DNA from: Hathewaya limosa
GTDB lineage: Bacteria > Bacillota > Clostridia > Clostridiales > Clostridiaceae
Direction: 5' to 3'
DNA: 64,000 nt
Assembly: GCF_030815255.1 (NCBI RefSeq)
Contig: NZ_JAUSWN010000007.1
Span: 1-64,000 of the forward strand
A model generated the notes under the pieces. It was not told the origin of the DNA, did not search any database, and worked only from the letters and a program-made list of their open reading frames with translations. The position numbers and the translations under genes were made by a program. Shown here piece after piece: positions 9,644-17,447 of the stretch; the stretch's first letter is position 1; each line of letters starts with the position of its first letter.

Positions 9644-9674
9644 ATATTAATACATGACGTAAGGTAATGGTCAA
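9644..9674 (-). promoter_or_regulatory. MerR-type promoter with 19-bp spacer
   Basis: On the minus strand TTGACC (9669-9674) and TAATAT (9644-9649) are separated by exactly 19 bases. The spacer carries ACCTTACGT, and a TGAC...GTCA half-site pair frames 9655-9673. Over-long 19-bp spacers with a central operator are the hallmark of MerR-activated promoters, so the regulator encoded just downstream probably controls its own operon (inference). Confidence 0.7.
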
Positions 9675-9732
9675 TAGCTTTATAAAAAATATTCTTAAAG
9701 TTTTAAGATATTTATAATATTTATATAAAATT

Positions 9733-9788
9733 TTAAAATAAAACTATATAAGGTAACAATATTGTTACCTTATATAGTTTTATTTTAA
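9733..9788. repeat. 56-bp perfect palindrome upstream of two-component operon
   Basis: Two 28-base arms, 9733-9760 and 9761-9788, are exact reverse complements with centre AACAATATTGTT and flanks GGTAAC/GTTACC. It lies between divergent promoters, covers the -35 region of the response-regulator gene, and has no T tract or upstream gene that would make it a terminator. Confidence 0.8.
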
Positions 9789-9790
9789 TG

Positions 9791-9796
9791 TATAAT
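9791..9796 (+). promoter_or_regulatory. -10 element of the response regulator-kinase operon
   Basis: A consensus TATAAT lies 62 bases before the start codon, directly after the 56-bp palindrome. No good -35 is present because the palindrome occupies that position, which suggests activator or repressor control (inference). Confidence 0.5.
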
Positions 9797-9857
9797 AAGG
9801 GCAGTAGAAATAGATTATATTTATATATAGAAAATTAAGTTTAGAGGAGTTTAAAAT

Positions 9858-10553
9858 ATGGAAAACAAGGTTTTAATAGTTGAGGATGAGGCAAATATAA
9901 GAAGTTTTGTTAAAATATTTTTAAAGAATAATGGATTTAATGTTTTTGAATGTGAAAGAGGAGAAGATGCTCTTAAAATAGTTACATTGGAAAAACCTAA
10001 TATAGTTATTTTAGATGTGATGTTACCTGGTATAGATGGATTTAAAGTTTGTGAAGAATTAAGAAAACAGAATAAAAATATAGGAATTATAATGCTTACA
10101 GCTAGAGGACAGGATAATGATAAAATAGAAGGATTTGAAACTGGAGCTGATGATTATATGGTAAAACCATTTAATCCCAAGGAATTATTGTTAAGAATAA
10201 AATCTTTATTAAGAAGAGTATCCGAAGAAAATAAGGAACAAGAGGATGCTTGCATAATTTCAGAGCCATTTAAATTAGATATTTATGCTCAAAAATTATT
10301 TAAAAATGATACAGAAATTGATATGACCCCAAGAGAATTTTTGCTTATGAAAACTTTTATGGAAAATCCAGGGAAAGCTTTTAGTAGAGAAGAACTTCTA
10401 AGTACTGTTTGGGGTTGGGATTTTTATGGGGAATCAAAAATTGTTGATGTAAATATGAGAAGATTAAGAACTAAAATAGAAGATAATCCTTCAGAACCGA
10501 AGTTTATAGAAACCGTATGGGGTAAAGGATATAGATGGGTATCTAATATTTAA
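9858..10553 (+). CDS. OmpR/PhoB-family response regulator
   Basis: A 231-aa transcription regulator. The receiver domain (1-120) has the acidic pair in VEDEAN, phosphoacceptor Asp53 in VILDVMLPG, the Thr in LTARG and the Lys in MVKPF. The C-terminal winged helix (about 135-231) has the typical DMTPREFLLM, LLSTVWGWDF and RRLRTKIE stretches. The start follows AGAGGAG. The kinase gene follows after 15 bases, so the pair form a two-component system. The target genes are unknown; the lipoprotein encoded third in the operon is an obvious candidate output or accessory part. Confidence 0.93.
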   Translation: MENKVLIVEDEANIRSFVKIFLKNNGFNVFECERGEDALKIVTLEKPNIVILDVMLPGIDGFKVCEELRKQNKNIGIIMLTARGQDNDKIEGFETGADDYMVKPFNPKELLLRIKSLLRRVSEENKEQEDACIISEPFKLDIYAQKLFKNDTEIDMTPREFLLMKTFMENPGKAFSREELLSTVWGWDFYGESKIVDVNMRRLRTKIEDNPSEPKFIETVWGKGYRWVSNI

Positions 10554-10568
10554 TAAAGTGGTGAGCTT

Positions 10569-11951
10569 ATGAAAAGTATAAGAAAAAAATTGACTAAAAG
10601 TTATGTGAAAGTTATTCTTTTTAGTATTGTTGTATTAGAAATAATATTGTTTAGTTTTATTAGATTTTATTTTTATAATAATCTTGAAGAAAATCTTTTA
10701 AGTCAAATTAAGACTTCGGCAGAGTTTTATAATAGGTATTTTTCTTCATCTACTCTGGAGGAAAATATTATATCTAATGTAGATATTTTTTGGAAACAGA
10801 CTCCTGCACAAGTTCAAATTATTGATACAAAAGGGAAAATACTTATGGATTCCATAGGTGTTAGAAATTATGAAAAATTAGATACTACTGATTATAAAAA
10901 AGCATTACATAATCAATATGGAGTTTGGACTGGTAAGGTTTCTTATTATGATAAAGGTGTTATGGCCTTATCATATCCTTTAAAATCAGAAAATAATGTT
11001 ATAGGTGTTTTGAGGTTTGTTACTTCTTTAGAAGAAGTTAATAAAAATATTTTAGGTATAATGATACTATTTTTAATTATAGGGGCTATAGTTATTTTTG
11101 TAGGTTCTTTGGTTAGTTTAGTTGTTGCAAATTCAATTGTAGAACCTATAAAAGGGCTTACAGTAGTTGCAGAAAAAATGGCTAATGGTGATTTCAAGGC
11201 TAGAAGTGAAGTGAATTGTGAAGATGAGATTGGAAAGCTTTCTCATACCCTTAATTATATGGCAGAAGAAATAGAGAAAAAGGATAATCTTAAAAATAAT
11301 TTTATTTCCTCTGTATCTCATGAACTTAGAACACCACTGACAGCTATAAAAGGATGGGCTGTAGTCTTAAATTCCGATGGTATGGATAAAGATACTTTAG
11401 GTGAGGGCTTGAATATTATAGAAAAGGAAAGCGATAGACTTTCTAATATGGTGGAGGAACTGTTAGATTTTTCTAGGTTCGTTTCTAATAAAGTTACGAT
11501 TAAGAAAGAAGAGTTCTCGGTGGAAGCTTTGGCTAAGTATTTAGAAACATATCTGAAACCTAGGGCAAATAGAGAAAAGATAAATTTTAAAGTAATATGT
11601 GAACATAATTTGCCAACAATAATGGTAGATAAAAACAGATTAAAACAAGTTTGTATTAACATAATAGATAATGCTTTCAAATTTACGCCTGAAAATGGTG
11701 AGGTAGCATTTAAAGCATATAAGAAAAATAATGAATTAGTAATAGAAGTTCAAGATACAGGATGTGGTATAAGTGAAGAAGAATTGCCTAAAGTAAAGGA
11801 GAAATTTTACAAAGGTAAAAGTAGCAAGTCACAGAATGGTATAGGACTTTCAATTTGTGATGAAATAATTAAATTACATAATGGAGAATTTATTATTGAA
11901 AGTGAATTAGGAAAAGGTACTAAAGTACTTGTTAAATTAAAATTAAGTTAA
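10569..11951 (+). CDS. Membrane sensor histidine kinase (HisKA-HATPase)
   Basis: A 460-aa partner of the upstream response regulator. Order: TM1 (about 13-33), extracellular sensor (34-160), TM2 (about 161-188), HAMP (190-240), HisKA with phosphoacceptor His251 in SSVSHELRTPLTAIKGW, and HATPase with N box NIIDNAFKFTP, G1 box DTGCGIS and G2 box GIGLSICDEI. All catalytic boxes look intact. The sensor region has no domain I recognise. It lies 15 bases after the regulator and 25 bases before the lipoprotein gene. Confidence 0.93.
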   Translation: MKSIRKKLTKSYVKVILFSIVVLEIILFSFIRFYFYNNLEENLLSQIKTSAEFYNRYFSSSTLEENIISNVDIFWKQTPAQVQIIDTKGKILMDSIGVRNYEKLDTTDYKKALHNQYGVWTGKVSYYDKGVMALSYPLKSENNVIGVLRFVTSLEEVNKNILGIMILFLIIGAIVIFVGSLVSLVVANSIVEPIKGLTVVAEKMANGDFKARSEVNCEDEIGKLSHTLNYMAEEIEKKDNLKNNFISSVSHELRTPLTAIKGWAVVLNSDGMDKDTLGEGLNIIEKESDRLSNMVEELLDFSRFVSNKVTIKKEEFSVEALAKYLETYLKPRANREKINFKVICEHNLPTIMVDKNRLKQVCINIIDNAFKFTPENGEVAFKAYKKNNELVIEVQDTGCGISEEELPKVKEKFYKGKSSKSQNGIGLSICDEIIKLHNGEFIIESELGKGTKVLVKLKLS

Positions 11952-11976
11952 AGAATGTATTATAAGGAGTTGGATT

Positions 11977-13542
11977 ATGAGAAAAAAATATAATTTAAGA
12001 AATAAAGTACTTATTTTCCTATTGATATCTATTTTTTTAACTCTTTTAAGTGGTTGTTCTACTAATATAGAGTTAAGTGAAAAAGAAAAAATATTAGCTC
12101 CTAGTAATGAAAAAATACCTATTACAGGAATTTGGAAAATAGAATCTTATAAAAATTGGAATAGCAAAATAACAGAAAAGGAATTGAAAAGAATTTTAAA
12201 AAATAAAATTGAATTTAATGAGGACGTAGTAAGAGTAGGAAAAGAAGTTTGCAATAATCCTCAATTTAAAATAAAAACAGTAGATGCAGATCAGTATTTA
12301 ATATATGCATATAAAAGAACTAGACAGGAATTACAAATAAAAAATAAAAATTTGAATATAATATCTGTAACATCAAATGAAAAACATTTTTATGATTTTA
12401 TGGAAATAGATTCTGATAATATGATATTATATGCATATGATACATTTTTATATTTAAAAAAGGTAAGCGAAAATGAGATAAAAAATTCTAATAGAAAAGA
12501 AACTAATGGAAATACAGAGCAATTTAGTAAAATTCACAAAGATGAAAAGGAATTACTAAGGAGTACCTTAGTATTAGGATTAAGAAGTGAAAATAAGATA
12601 AAGGTACCTTTAGACAATGATACTAAAAAAGAAATAGTTTCTCAAAAATATAGAACTTTTACTATATATTCTAGAAATAAAAAAATAGAAAATGTAATAG
12701 AAACAGATAAAATTTTAATACCTAGGAATATTGGTTTTTGGGGATTAAATAATAATTTGTATACTGAAAATGGAAAAATAATAGAAGAATTAAATGCCTA
12801 TAATGTGGATCAAAAACTTGAAGAGTTAAATGCCCATAATGTGAATCAAAAATTTAAAGAAAGTAATATAAAATATGATCAAAATAAATCTTATTTTGAT
12901 CAATTAGCTAATAATGAAAATTTATTATGTAGAGTTAACTTTATAAGCGATAACTATGTTGGAATTGAATATGATACTAAGAAAAATATAAATGCTATAA
13001 AATATGATAAATTTGCGGTACTACCTTTAGATAACTTCAATTATGGCAAGTTAGGAATATGGCATGTTATGAGTGGTGGAGAAGAGGGGAATCTTCAGAA
13101 TTTAGAAAAAGATCTAGATAAACAAGGATATAAATTTGATGATACCAATTTTACCCTTAAAAGAAAAAATGGGTATTGGGCTATGATAGGAAGGGCAGTT
13201 GAAAAAGAAGACGAAAATAGGTATAAAGATTATATGATAAATACAATTCCTTCACGAGGAATTGTAAATTATGATACCTTGAATATATCTTGGAATGATA
13301 TTAAGGCAAAAATCCCAGAGGCTAGAGATGCTTACACATCTCCTAATAAAGATTTATTAGTTATACTAACTAATAAAGAAATATTAATTTATACTGTTAC
13401 ATCAGGAAAAATAGCTCAAAGACAAAGTGTAACAATTCCTTTAAAAGAAGGTGAAACCGCTGTTATGGCAGAATGGGCAACAGGAGAATATGCATTAAGA
13501 TGGAAAAAAATAAGTGAATATAATGGACAAAATAAAAAATAA
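11977..13542 (+). CDS. Lipoprotein of unknown function, third gene of two-component operon
   Basis: A 521-aa protein with a type II signal peptide: basic N-terminus, hydrophobic core, lipobox LLSGC with lipidated Cys27. It should be anchored on the outside of the membrane. I recognise no catalytic domain; the body is rich in Lys, Asn and Ile with alternating short hydrophobic strands. A 36-bp direct repeat (12784-12819 and 12820-12855) gives two copies of EELNAYNVDQKL / EELNAHNVNQKF, a recent in-frame duplication. The start follows AAGGAG. Co-transcription with the kinase suggests a sensory accessory or an envelope protein under its control (inference). Confidence 0.8.
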   Translation: MRKKYNLRNKVLIFLLISIFLTLLSGCSTNIELSEKEKILAPSNEKIPITGIWKIESYKNWNSKITEKELKRILKNKIEFNEDVVRVGKEVCNNPQFKIKTVDADQYLIYAYKRTRQELQIKNKNLNIISVTSNEKHFYDFMEIDSDNMILYAYDTFLYLKKVSENEIKNSNRKETNGNTEQFSKIHKDEKELLRSTLVLGLRSENKIKVPLDNDTKKEIVSQKYRTFTIYSRNKKIENVIETDKILIPRNIGFWGLNNNLYTENGKIIEELNAYNVDQKLEELNAHNVNQKFKESNIKYDQNKSYFDQLANNENLLCRVNFISDNYVGIEYDTKKNINAIKYDKFAVLPLDNFNYGKLGIWHVMSGGEEGNLQNLEKDLDKQGYKFDDTNFTLKRKNGYWAMIGRAVEKEDENRYKDYMINTIPSRGIVNYDTLNISWNDIKAKIPEARDAYTSPNKDLLVILTNKEILIYTVTSGKIAQRQSVTIPLKEGETAVMAEWATGEYALRWKKISEYNGQNKK

Positions 13543-13566
13543 TCTCTTTTTAGAGATTATTTTTTA
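13533..13566. terminator. Bidirectional terminator between lipoprotein and transglycosylase genes
   Basis: AATAATCTCT pairs with AGAGATTATT around a T4 loop, and A-rich and T-rich flanks give a U tract on both strands. It overlaps the lipoprotein stop codon and serves convergent genes. Confidence 0.8.
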
Positions 13567-13574
13567 TTTTATAT

Positions 13575-14369
13575 TTAAAGAGTTTTACAATATCCTAATA
13601 CTTTTTTTACATAATTACGAGTTTCACTAGGTAGATTTACTATGCCGTCTACTGAAGTGACTCCTCTTCTATGTAAAGTTCCAGGACCTGCATTGTATGC
13701 GGCAAGTCCTAATGCTATATTTCCCTTTTGACCTCTAATCATGTCTTTTAGATGGCGGACGCCAGCATCTACATTTTGTTCAATGTTATATGGGTTACTA
13801 ACGCCATAATCAGTACAATTTTCTGGCATAAGTTGCATAAGTCCCATAGCACCAGCCCAAGATTTACAATTTGGGTTAAAGTCTGATTCCTGTTTGATAA
13901 CAGATAAGACTAAATTTTTATCCATATTGTATTTTCTGCAAGCCAAATCTACAGCCTGCATTATTCTAGGATTTTTAACTGAAATTTTTTCCATGCCTTT
14001 TACGGAACCATTTAAGTAAGTATTTATACCATAATTTTTATTATTGTAACTTTTATAAGTATTTTTTAAATCTAAAGTTGAAATAGTATCAGAAAATCCA
14101 TTAGCTAAATCTTGTAATTTTACACCAGTAAGACTAGAATTTAATTCTTCACCTAATTGATCACCATTTTTTTCAAGCATTGATGACATAATAGATTGTA
14201 AAATCATAGAAAAAGATGAATTGTTTTTAAATGAATTTTCAAATACTTTTTGAATTAAACCTACCTCAACAATTTTTTTTAAAGAGTCTTGATTTATATT
14301 GTTGGGTTCTAATTGTTTTTTTACACCTTGTGTATTTAAAGGCATGTTTAAAATATTTTCTATTTTCAT
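13575..14369 (-). CDS. Lytic transglycosylase (SLT domain)
   Basis: A 264-aa peptidoglycan-cleaving enzyme. The C-terminal 125 residues form a soluble lytic transglycosylase domain with catalytic Glu161 in VIKQESDFNP, then GAMGLMQLMP and ALGLAAYNAGPG, the standard motifs in order. The first 130 residues lack a signal peptide and are helical and polar, so export is not obvious; similar clostridial proteins carry such N-terminal linkers. AGGAGGT lies 13 bases before the ATG, a slightly long spacing. Single gene, reading towards the terminator at 13533-13566. Confidence 0.88.
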   Translation of the reverse strand: MKIENILNMPLNTQGVKKQLEPNNINQDSLKKIVEVGLIQKVFENSFKNNSSFSMILQSIMSSMLEKNGDQLGEELNSSLTGVKLQDLANGFSDTISTLDLKNTYKSYNNKNYGINTYLNGSVKGMEKISVKNPRIMQAVDLACRKYNMDKNLVLSVIKQESDFNPNCKSWAGAMGLMQLMPENCTDYGVSNPYNIEQNVDAGVRHLKDMIRGQKGNIALGLAAYNAGPGTLHRRGVTSVDGIVNLPSETRNYVKKVLGYCKTL

Positions 14370-14541
14370 AATAGATAAGTTACCTCCTATATTTAATTAA
14401 AGTTATAATGTTTAATTAAAATTATATGATAATTCTCAGTAAATATCTTTTTATACTAAAAAATCAAAAATAAATATAATCTAAATAAAATTATCGTCTA
14501 TTTAGAGAAAAAACTTAAATTTATTTTTTAAAAATTAATTA

Positions 14542-14570
14542 TTGACGTAGATAAAAAATTGATGTATAGT
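14542..14570 (+). promoter_or_regulatory. Sigma-A promoter of the pyrimidine operon
   Basis: TTGACG (14542-14547), a 17-base spacer and TATAGT (14565-14570) preceded by TG. It places the transcription start shortly before the PyrR leader. Confidence 0.75.
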
Positions 14571-14613
14571 ATAACAAGAAACAAAGACAAGTAGTAAACA
14601 ACAAAATAAATAA

Positions 14614-14748
14614 CCTTTAAAAATAGATCCAGAGAGGTCTAAAAGGAAGAGAAAAGTTCGGATATAGGTGTTCTATATCTATGGCTAAAAAAGAAAATTT
14701 TACATTTATGGCGCACATAAATCTTCCTTTAAAAGGAAGATTTTTTTT
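14614..14748 (+). promoter_or_regulatory. PyrR-type transcription attenuator of the pyr operon
   Basis: The first element (14614-14646) has lower stem CCTTTT/AAAAGG and upper stem-loop AGATCCAGAGAGGTCT, matching the known PyrR binding-loop consensus (ARUCCNGNGAGGYU). Its 3' side, AAAGGAAGA (14642-14650), is exactly complementary to TCTTCCTTT (14722-14730), the 5' arm of the downstream terminator. This is the classic set of anti-antiterminator, antiterminator and terminator: PyrR with UMP would hold the first loop and allow termination, while without it the antiterminator forms. The pyrR gene itself is not in the window. Confidence 0.85.
14720..14748 (+). terminator. Attenuator terminator of the pyr leader
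   Basis: AATCTTCC pairs with GGAAGATT around TTTAAA, followed by an eight-T run. It lies upstream of pyrB, so it is a regulatory terminator, not a gene end. Confidence 0.88.
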
Positions 14749-14751
14749 ATG

Positions 14752-14788
14752 CCTTTAAATCTAGTCCAGCGAGACTAAAAAGGGGGAG
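14752..14788 (+). promoter_or_regulatory. Second PyrR-like binding loop overlapping the pyrB ribosome binding site
   Basis: CTAGTCCAGCGAGACTA has the PyrR loop pattern again (AGUCC-AGCGA-GACU). Its lower stem pairs CCTTT (14752-14756) with AAAGG (14779-14783), which runs into the GGGGGAG ribosome binding site (14782-14788). It lies after the attenuator terminator, so it could act only on mRNA that has been read through, most simply by hiding the pyrB start (inference). Confidence 0.65.
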
Positions 14789-14796
14789 TATTAATA

Positions 14797-15723
14797 ATGT
14801 TAAAAGGAAGACATTTAATTGATCCAATGGATTTTACAGTAGAGGAGTTAAATGAAGTTTTAGAATATGCTCAGAAAATTATAGAAAAACCTGAAGCATA
14901 TGCCCATGTATGTGATGGAAAAATTTTAGCAACTCTATTCTATGAACCAAGTACAAGAACTAGACTAAGTTTCGAAGCTGCTATGCTAAGATTAGGAGGA
15001 CAAGTATTAGGGTTCTCTGAAGCAAAATCTTCTTCAGCAGCAAAGGGAGAAAGCGTAGCAGATACGATTAGAACTATAGAATGTTATGCAGATATAGCTG
15101 CTATGAGACATCCTAAGGAAGGCGCTCCAAAAATTGCTTCAATGTATTCACAAATGCCAGTTATTAATGCTGGAGATGGTGGACATCAACATCCAACTCA
15201 AACCTTAACAGATTTACTTACAATTCGTTCTATTAAGGGAACTCTTTCAAATTTAACCTTAACTTTCTGTGGAGATTTAAAATTTGGAAGGACAGTACAT
15301 TCCTTAATAAAAGCCATGTCAAGATATGAAAATAATAAATTTATCTTAGTATCTCCCAAAGAATTAAAAGTTCCAGATTATATTAGAGAAGAAGTTTTAA
15401 GAAAAAATAATATAGAATTTAAAGAAGTAGAAAGATTAGAAGACGTAATAGATGAAGCAGACATTCTTTATATGACAAGGGTACAAAGAGAAAGATTTTT
15501 TAATGAACAAGATTATATAAGATTAAAGGATAGTTATATTATAAATGCTGATAAAATGAATTTAGCTAAAAAAGATATGATTGTAATGCATCCTTTACCA
15601 AGAGTAAATGAAATATCTATAGAAGTGGATAAAGATCCACGAGCAAGTTATTTTAAACAAGCTAAATATGGTATGTATGTAAGAATGGCTTTAATAGCAA
15701 AACTTTTGGGGGTGGATAAATAA
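14797..15723 (+). CDS. pyrB: Aspartate carbamoyltransferase catalytic subunit
   Basis: Joins carbamoyl phosphate and aspartate to N-carbamoyl aspartate, the committed step of pyrimidine synthesis. The 308-aa length is standard. FYEPSTRTRLSFEAAM is the carbamoyl-phosphate loop, KGESVADTIRT carries the loop that reaches into the neighbouring active site, and HPTQTLTDLLT and MHPLPRVNEI complete the signatures. GGGGGAG lies eight bases before the ATG. First gene of pyrBICFKDE; its stop overlaps the pyrI start. The adjacent pyrI means the holoenzyme is the regulated dodecameric type. Confidence 0.97.
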   Translation: MLKGRHLIDPMDFTVEELNEVLEYAQKIIEKPEAYAHVCDGKILATLFYEPSTRTRLSFEAAMLRLGGQVLGFSEAKSSSAAKGESVADTIRTIECYADIAAMRHPKEGAPKIASMYSQMPVINAGDGGHQHPTQTLTDLLTIRSIKGTLSNLTLTFCGDLKFGRTVHSLIKAMSRYENNKFILVSPKELKVPDYIREEVLRKNNIEFKEVERLEDVIDEADILYMTRVQRERFFNEQDYIRLKDSYIINADKMNLAKKDMIVMHPLPRVNEISIEVDKDPRASYFKQAKYGMYVRMALIAKLLGVDK

Positions 15724-16145
15724 TGTTATCAATAAATGCAATCAAAAAAGGAATAGTTATAGATCACATAAAAGCAGGACTTGGTATGAAAATTTTCTAC
15801 TATTTAGGCTTAGATAAAGTTGAATATCCAGTTGCTTTAATTATGAATGTTAATAGTGATAAAAATGGTAAAAAAGATATTATTAAAATTGAAAATACAA
15901 TTAATATAGATCTAGCGGCATTAGGATTCATAGATCCAGGCATTACTATAGACATTATAGAAAATGAAAAAGTTTCTAAAAAACTTCAATTAAACTTACC
16001 TGAAAAGATCGAAAATGTAATTCAATGTAAAAATCCAAGATGTATAACTTCAATAGAACAAGAAATTACTCATAGTTTTTATCTTGTAGACAGTGAAAAA
16101 GGAACTTATAGATGTCAATATTGTGATGAAGTTTATAAATTTTAA
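15723..16145 (+). CDS. pyrI: Aspartate carbamoyltransferase regulatory subunit
   Basis: A 140-aa subunit that binds nucleotide effectors in its N-terminal domain and docks on PyrB through a C-terminal zinc domain. The four zinc cysteines are present: Cys102, Cys107, Cys131 and Cys134 (CKNPRC and CQYC). The N-terminus LSINAIKKGIVIDHI matches the allosteric domain. It overlaps pyrB by one base (TAATG), so the two are translationally coupled. A weak hairpin (16154-16179) follows the stop and may trim or slow transcription before pyrC. Confidence 0.95.
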   Translation: MLSINAIKKGIVIDHIKAGLGMKIFYYLGLDKVEYPVALIMNVNSDKNGKKDIIKIENTINIDLAALGFIDPGITIDIIENEKVSKKLQLNLPEKIENVIQCKNPRCITSIEQEITHSFYLVDSEKGTYRCQYCDEVYKF

Positions 16146-16236
16146 TTATATTAGACCATGGGTGTTATAGCTCATGGTCAACTTTTAAATAAATATATGT
16201 AAAGTGTTAATATAATTGTAGAGGAGATTAAATTGA

Positions 16237-17418
16237 ATGGAACTTTTGATAAAAAATGTAGAGATTATTGACTGTAATAGTAGGTTTCAGGGAGATATAT
16301 ATATTAATGAAGGAATTATAAAAGAAATAGGAATTAATTTAGATAAAAAGTGCCAAGTTATTCATGGAAATAATAAAATTTTAATGCCAAGTTTTGTTGA
16401 TTTGCATTGTCACTTTAGAGATCCAGGTTTTACGATTAAAGAAGATTTAAAGTCGGGATCTATGGCAGCATTACACGGAGGATATACAACTGTAAATCTA
16501 ATGGCTAACACCAATCCAAGATGTAGTGATATGGATACATTTTATAATGTAATGAATAGAGGTAAAGATTTAAATCTTGTTAATATAAATCAAATTGTTA
16601 CCATAACTAAGGATATGAAGGGACAATCTATAGAACATTTAGATTCTTTAACAGAAGAGGTTGAATTTATATCTGATGATGGAGTGGGAGTAACATCTGA
16701 TGAAGTAATGTATAAAGCCATGTTAAAAGCTAAAGAAAGAGATATGACTATAATATCTCATGCAGAAACTAAAGAGTTCTCTGAAATAGATATGAGAGTT
16801 GCAGAGAATTTAATGACATTTCGTGATATAGCACTATGTGAAAATACAGGTGCAAAACTTCATATGGCTCATGTCAGCACAAAAGAGGCTATGGAAGCAG
16901 TTATAAATGCAAAAAGAAGAAATGCAAATTTAACTTGTGAGGTAACACCTCATCATATAGGCCTTATCAATTATGATTACAGAGTAAATCCACCTATAAG
17001 AGGCAAAGAAGATGTACAGTATCTAATAGATGCTATAAAAAATGGTTATGTAGATGCAATTGCAACAGATCATGCTCCACATACAGAGGAAGATAAAAAA
17101 AATGGAGCACCTGGAATATCAGGTATTGAAACAGCTTTTTCAGTTTGTTACACAAAGTTAGTTAAAGAAGGTTATATAAGCTTAAATAAATTATCAGAAA
17201 TAATGAGTAAAAATCCATCTAAAATTATGGGATTAAATAGTGGAGAAATAAGACCGGGATTCAATGGAGATTTGGTTTTAGTTGATATAGATAAGAAATA
17301 TAAAATAGACAGTAAAGAGTTTTTCTCAAAAGGGAAGAATACACCTTTTGACGGACAAGAAGTTTATGGAGAAATTTTAATGACTATAAAAAGTGGAGAA
17401 ATCAAATATAGAAAATAA
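16237..17418 (+). CDS. pyrC: Dihydroorotase
   Basis: Closes N-carbamoyl aspartate to dihydroorotate. A 393-aa amidohydrolase with metal-binding DLHCHFRDPG near residue 55, later His residues in ISHAETKEF and HMAHVST, and TDHAPHTEEDK with the catalytic Asp. The HxHxRDPG wording and length fit the long class I enzymes of Gram-positive bacteria. The start follows GAGGAG after a 91-base gap from pyrI; pyrF follows after 29 bases. Confidence 0.95.
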   Translation: MELLIKNVEIIDCNSRFQGDIYINEGIIKEIGINLDKKCQVIHGNNKILMPSFVDLHCHFRDPGFTIKEDLKSGSMAALHGGYTTVNLMANTNPRCSDMDTFYNVMNRGKDLNLVNINQIVTITKDMKGQSIEHLDSLTEEVEFISDDGVGVTSDEVMYKAMLKAKERDMTIISHAETKEFSEIDMRVAENLMTFRDIALCENTGAKLHMAHVSTKEAMEAVINAKRRNANLTCEVTPHHIGLINYDYRVNPPIRGKEDVQYLIDAIKNGYVDAIATDHAPHTEEDKKNGAPGISGIETAFSVCYTKLVKEGYISLNKLSEIMSKNPSKIMGLNSGEIRPGFNGDLVLVDIDKKYKIDSKEFFSKGKNTPFDGQEVYGEILMTIKSGEIKYRK

Positions 17419-17447
17419 CTTTATGCCAATATTTAGGAGGAATAAAG

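Noticed and set aside
9733..9788. The 56-bp palindrome as an intrinsic terminator
   Set aside because: No gene on either strand reads into it, and there is no T tract after the stem; kept as an unexplained repeat instead.
16154..16179. Hairpin after pyrI as an operon terminator
   Set aside because: Only seven strong pairs plus wobbles and no T run; pyrC to pyrE clearly continue the same operon.
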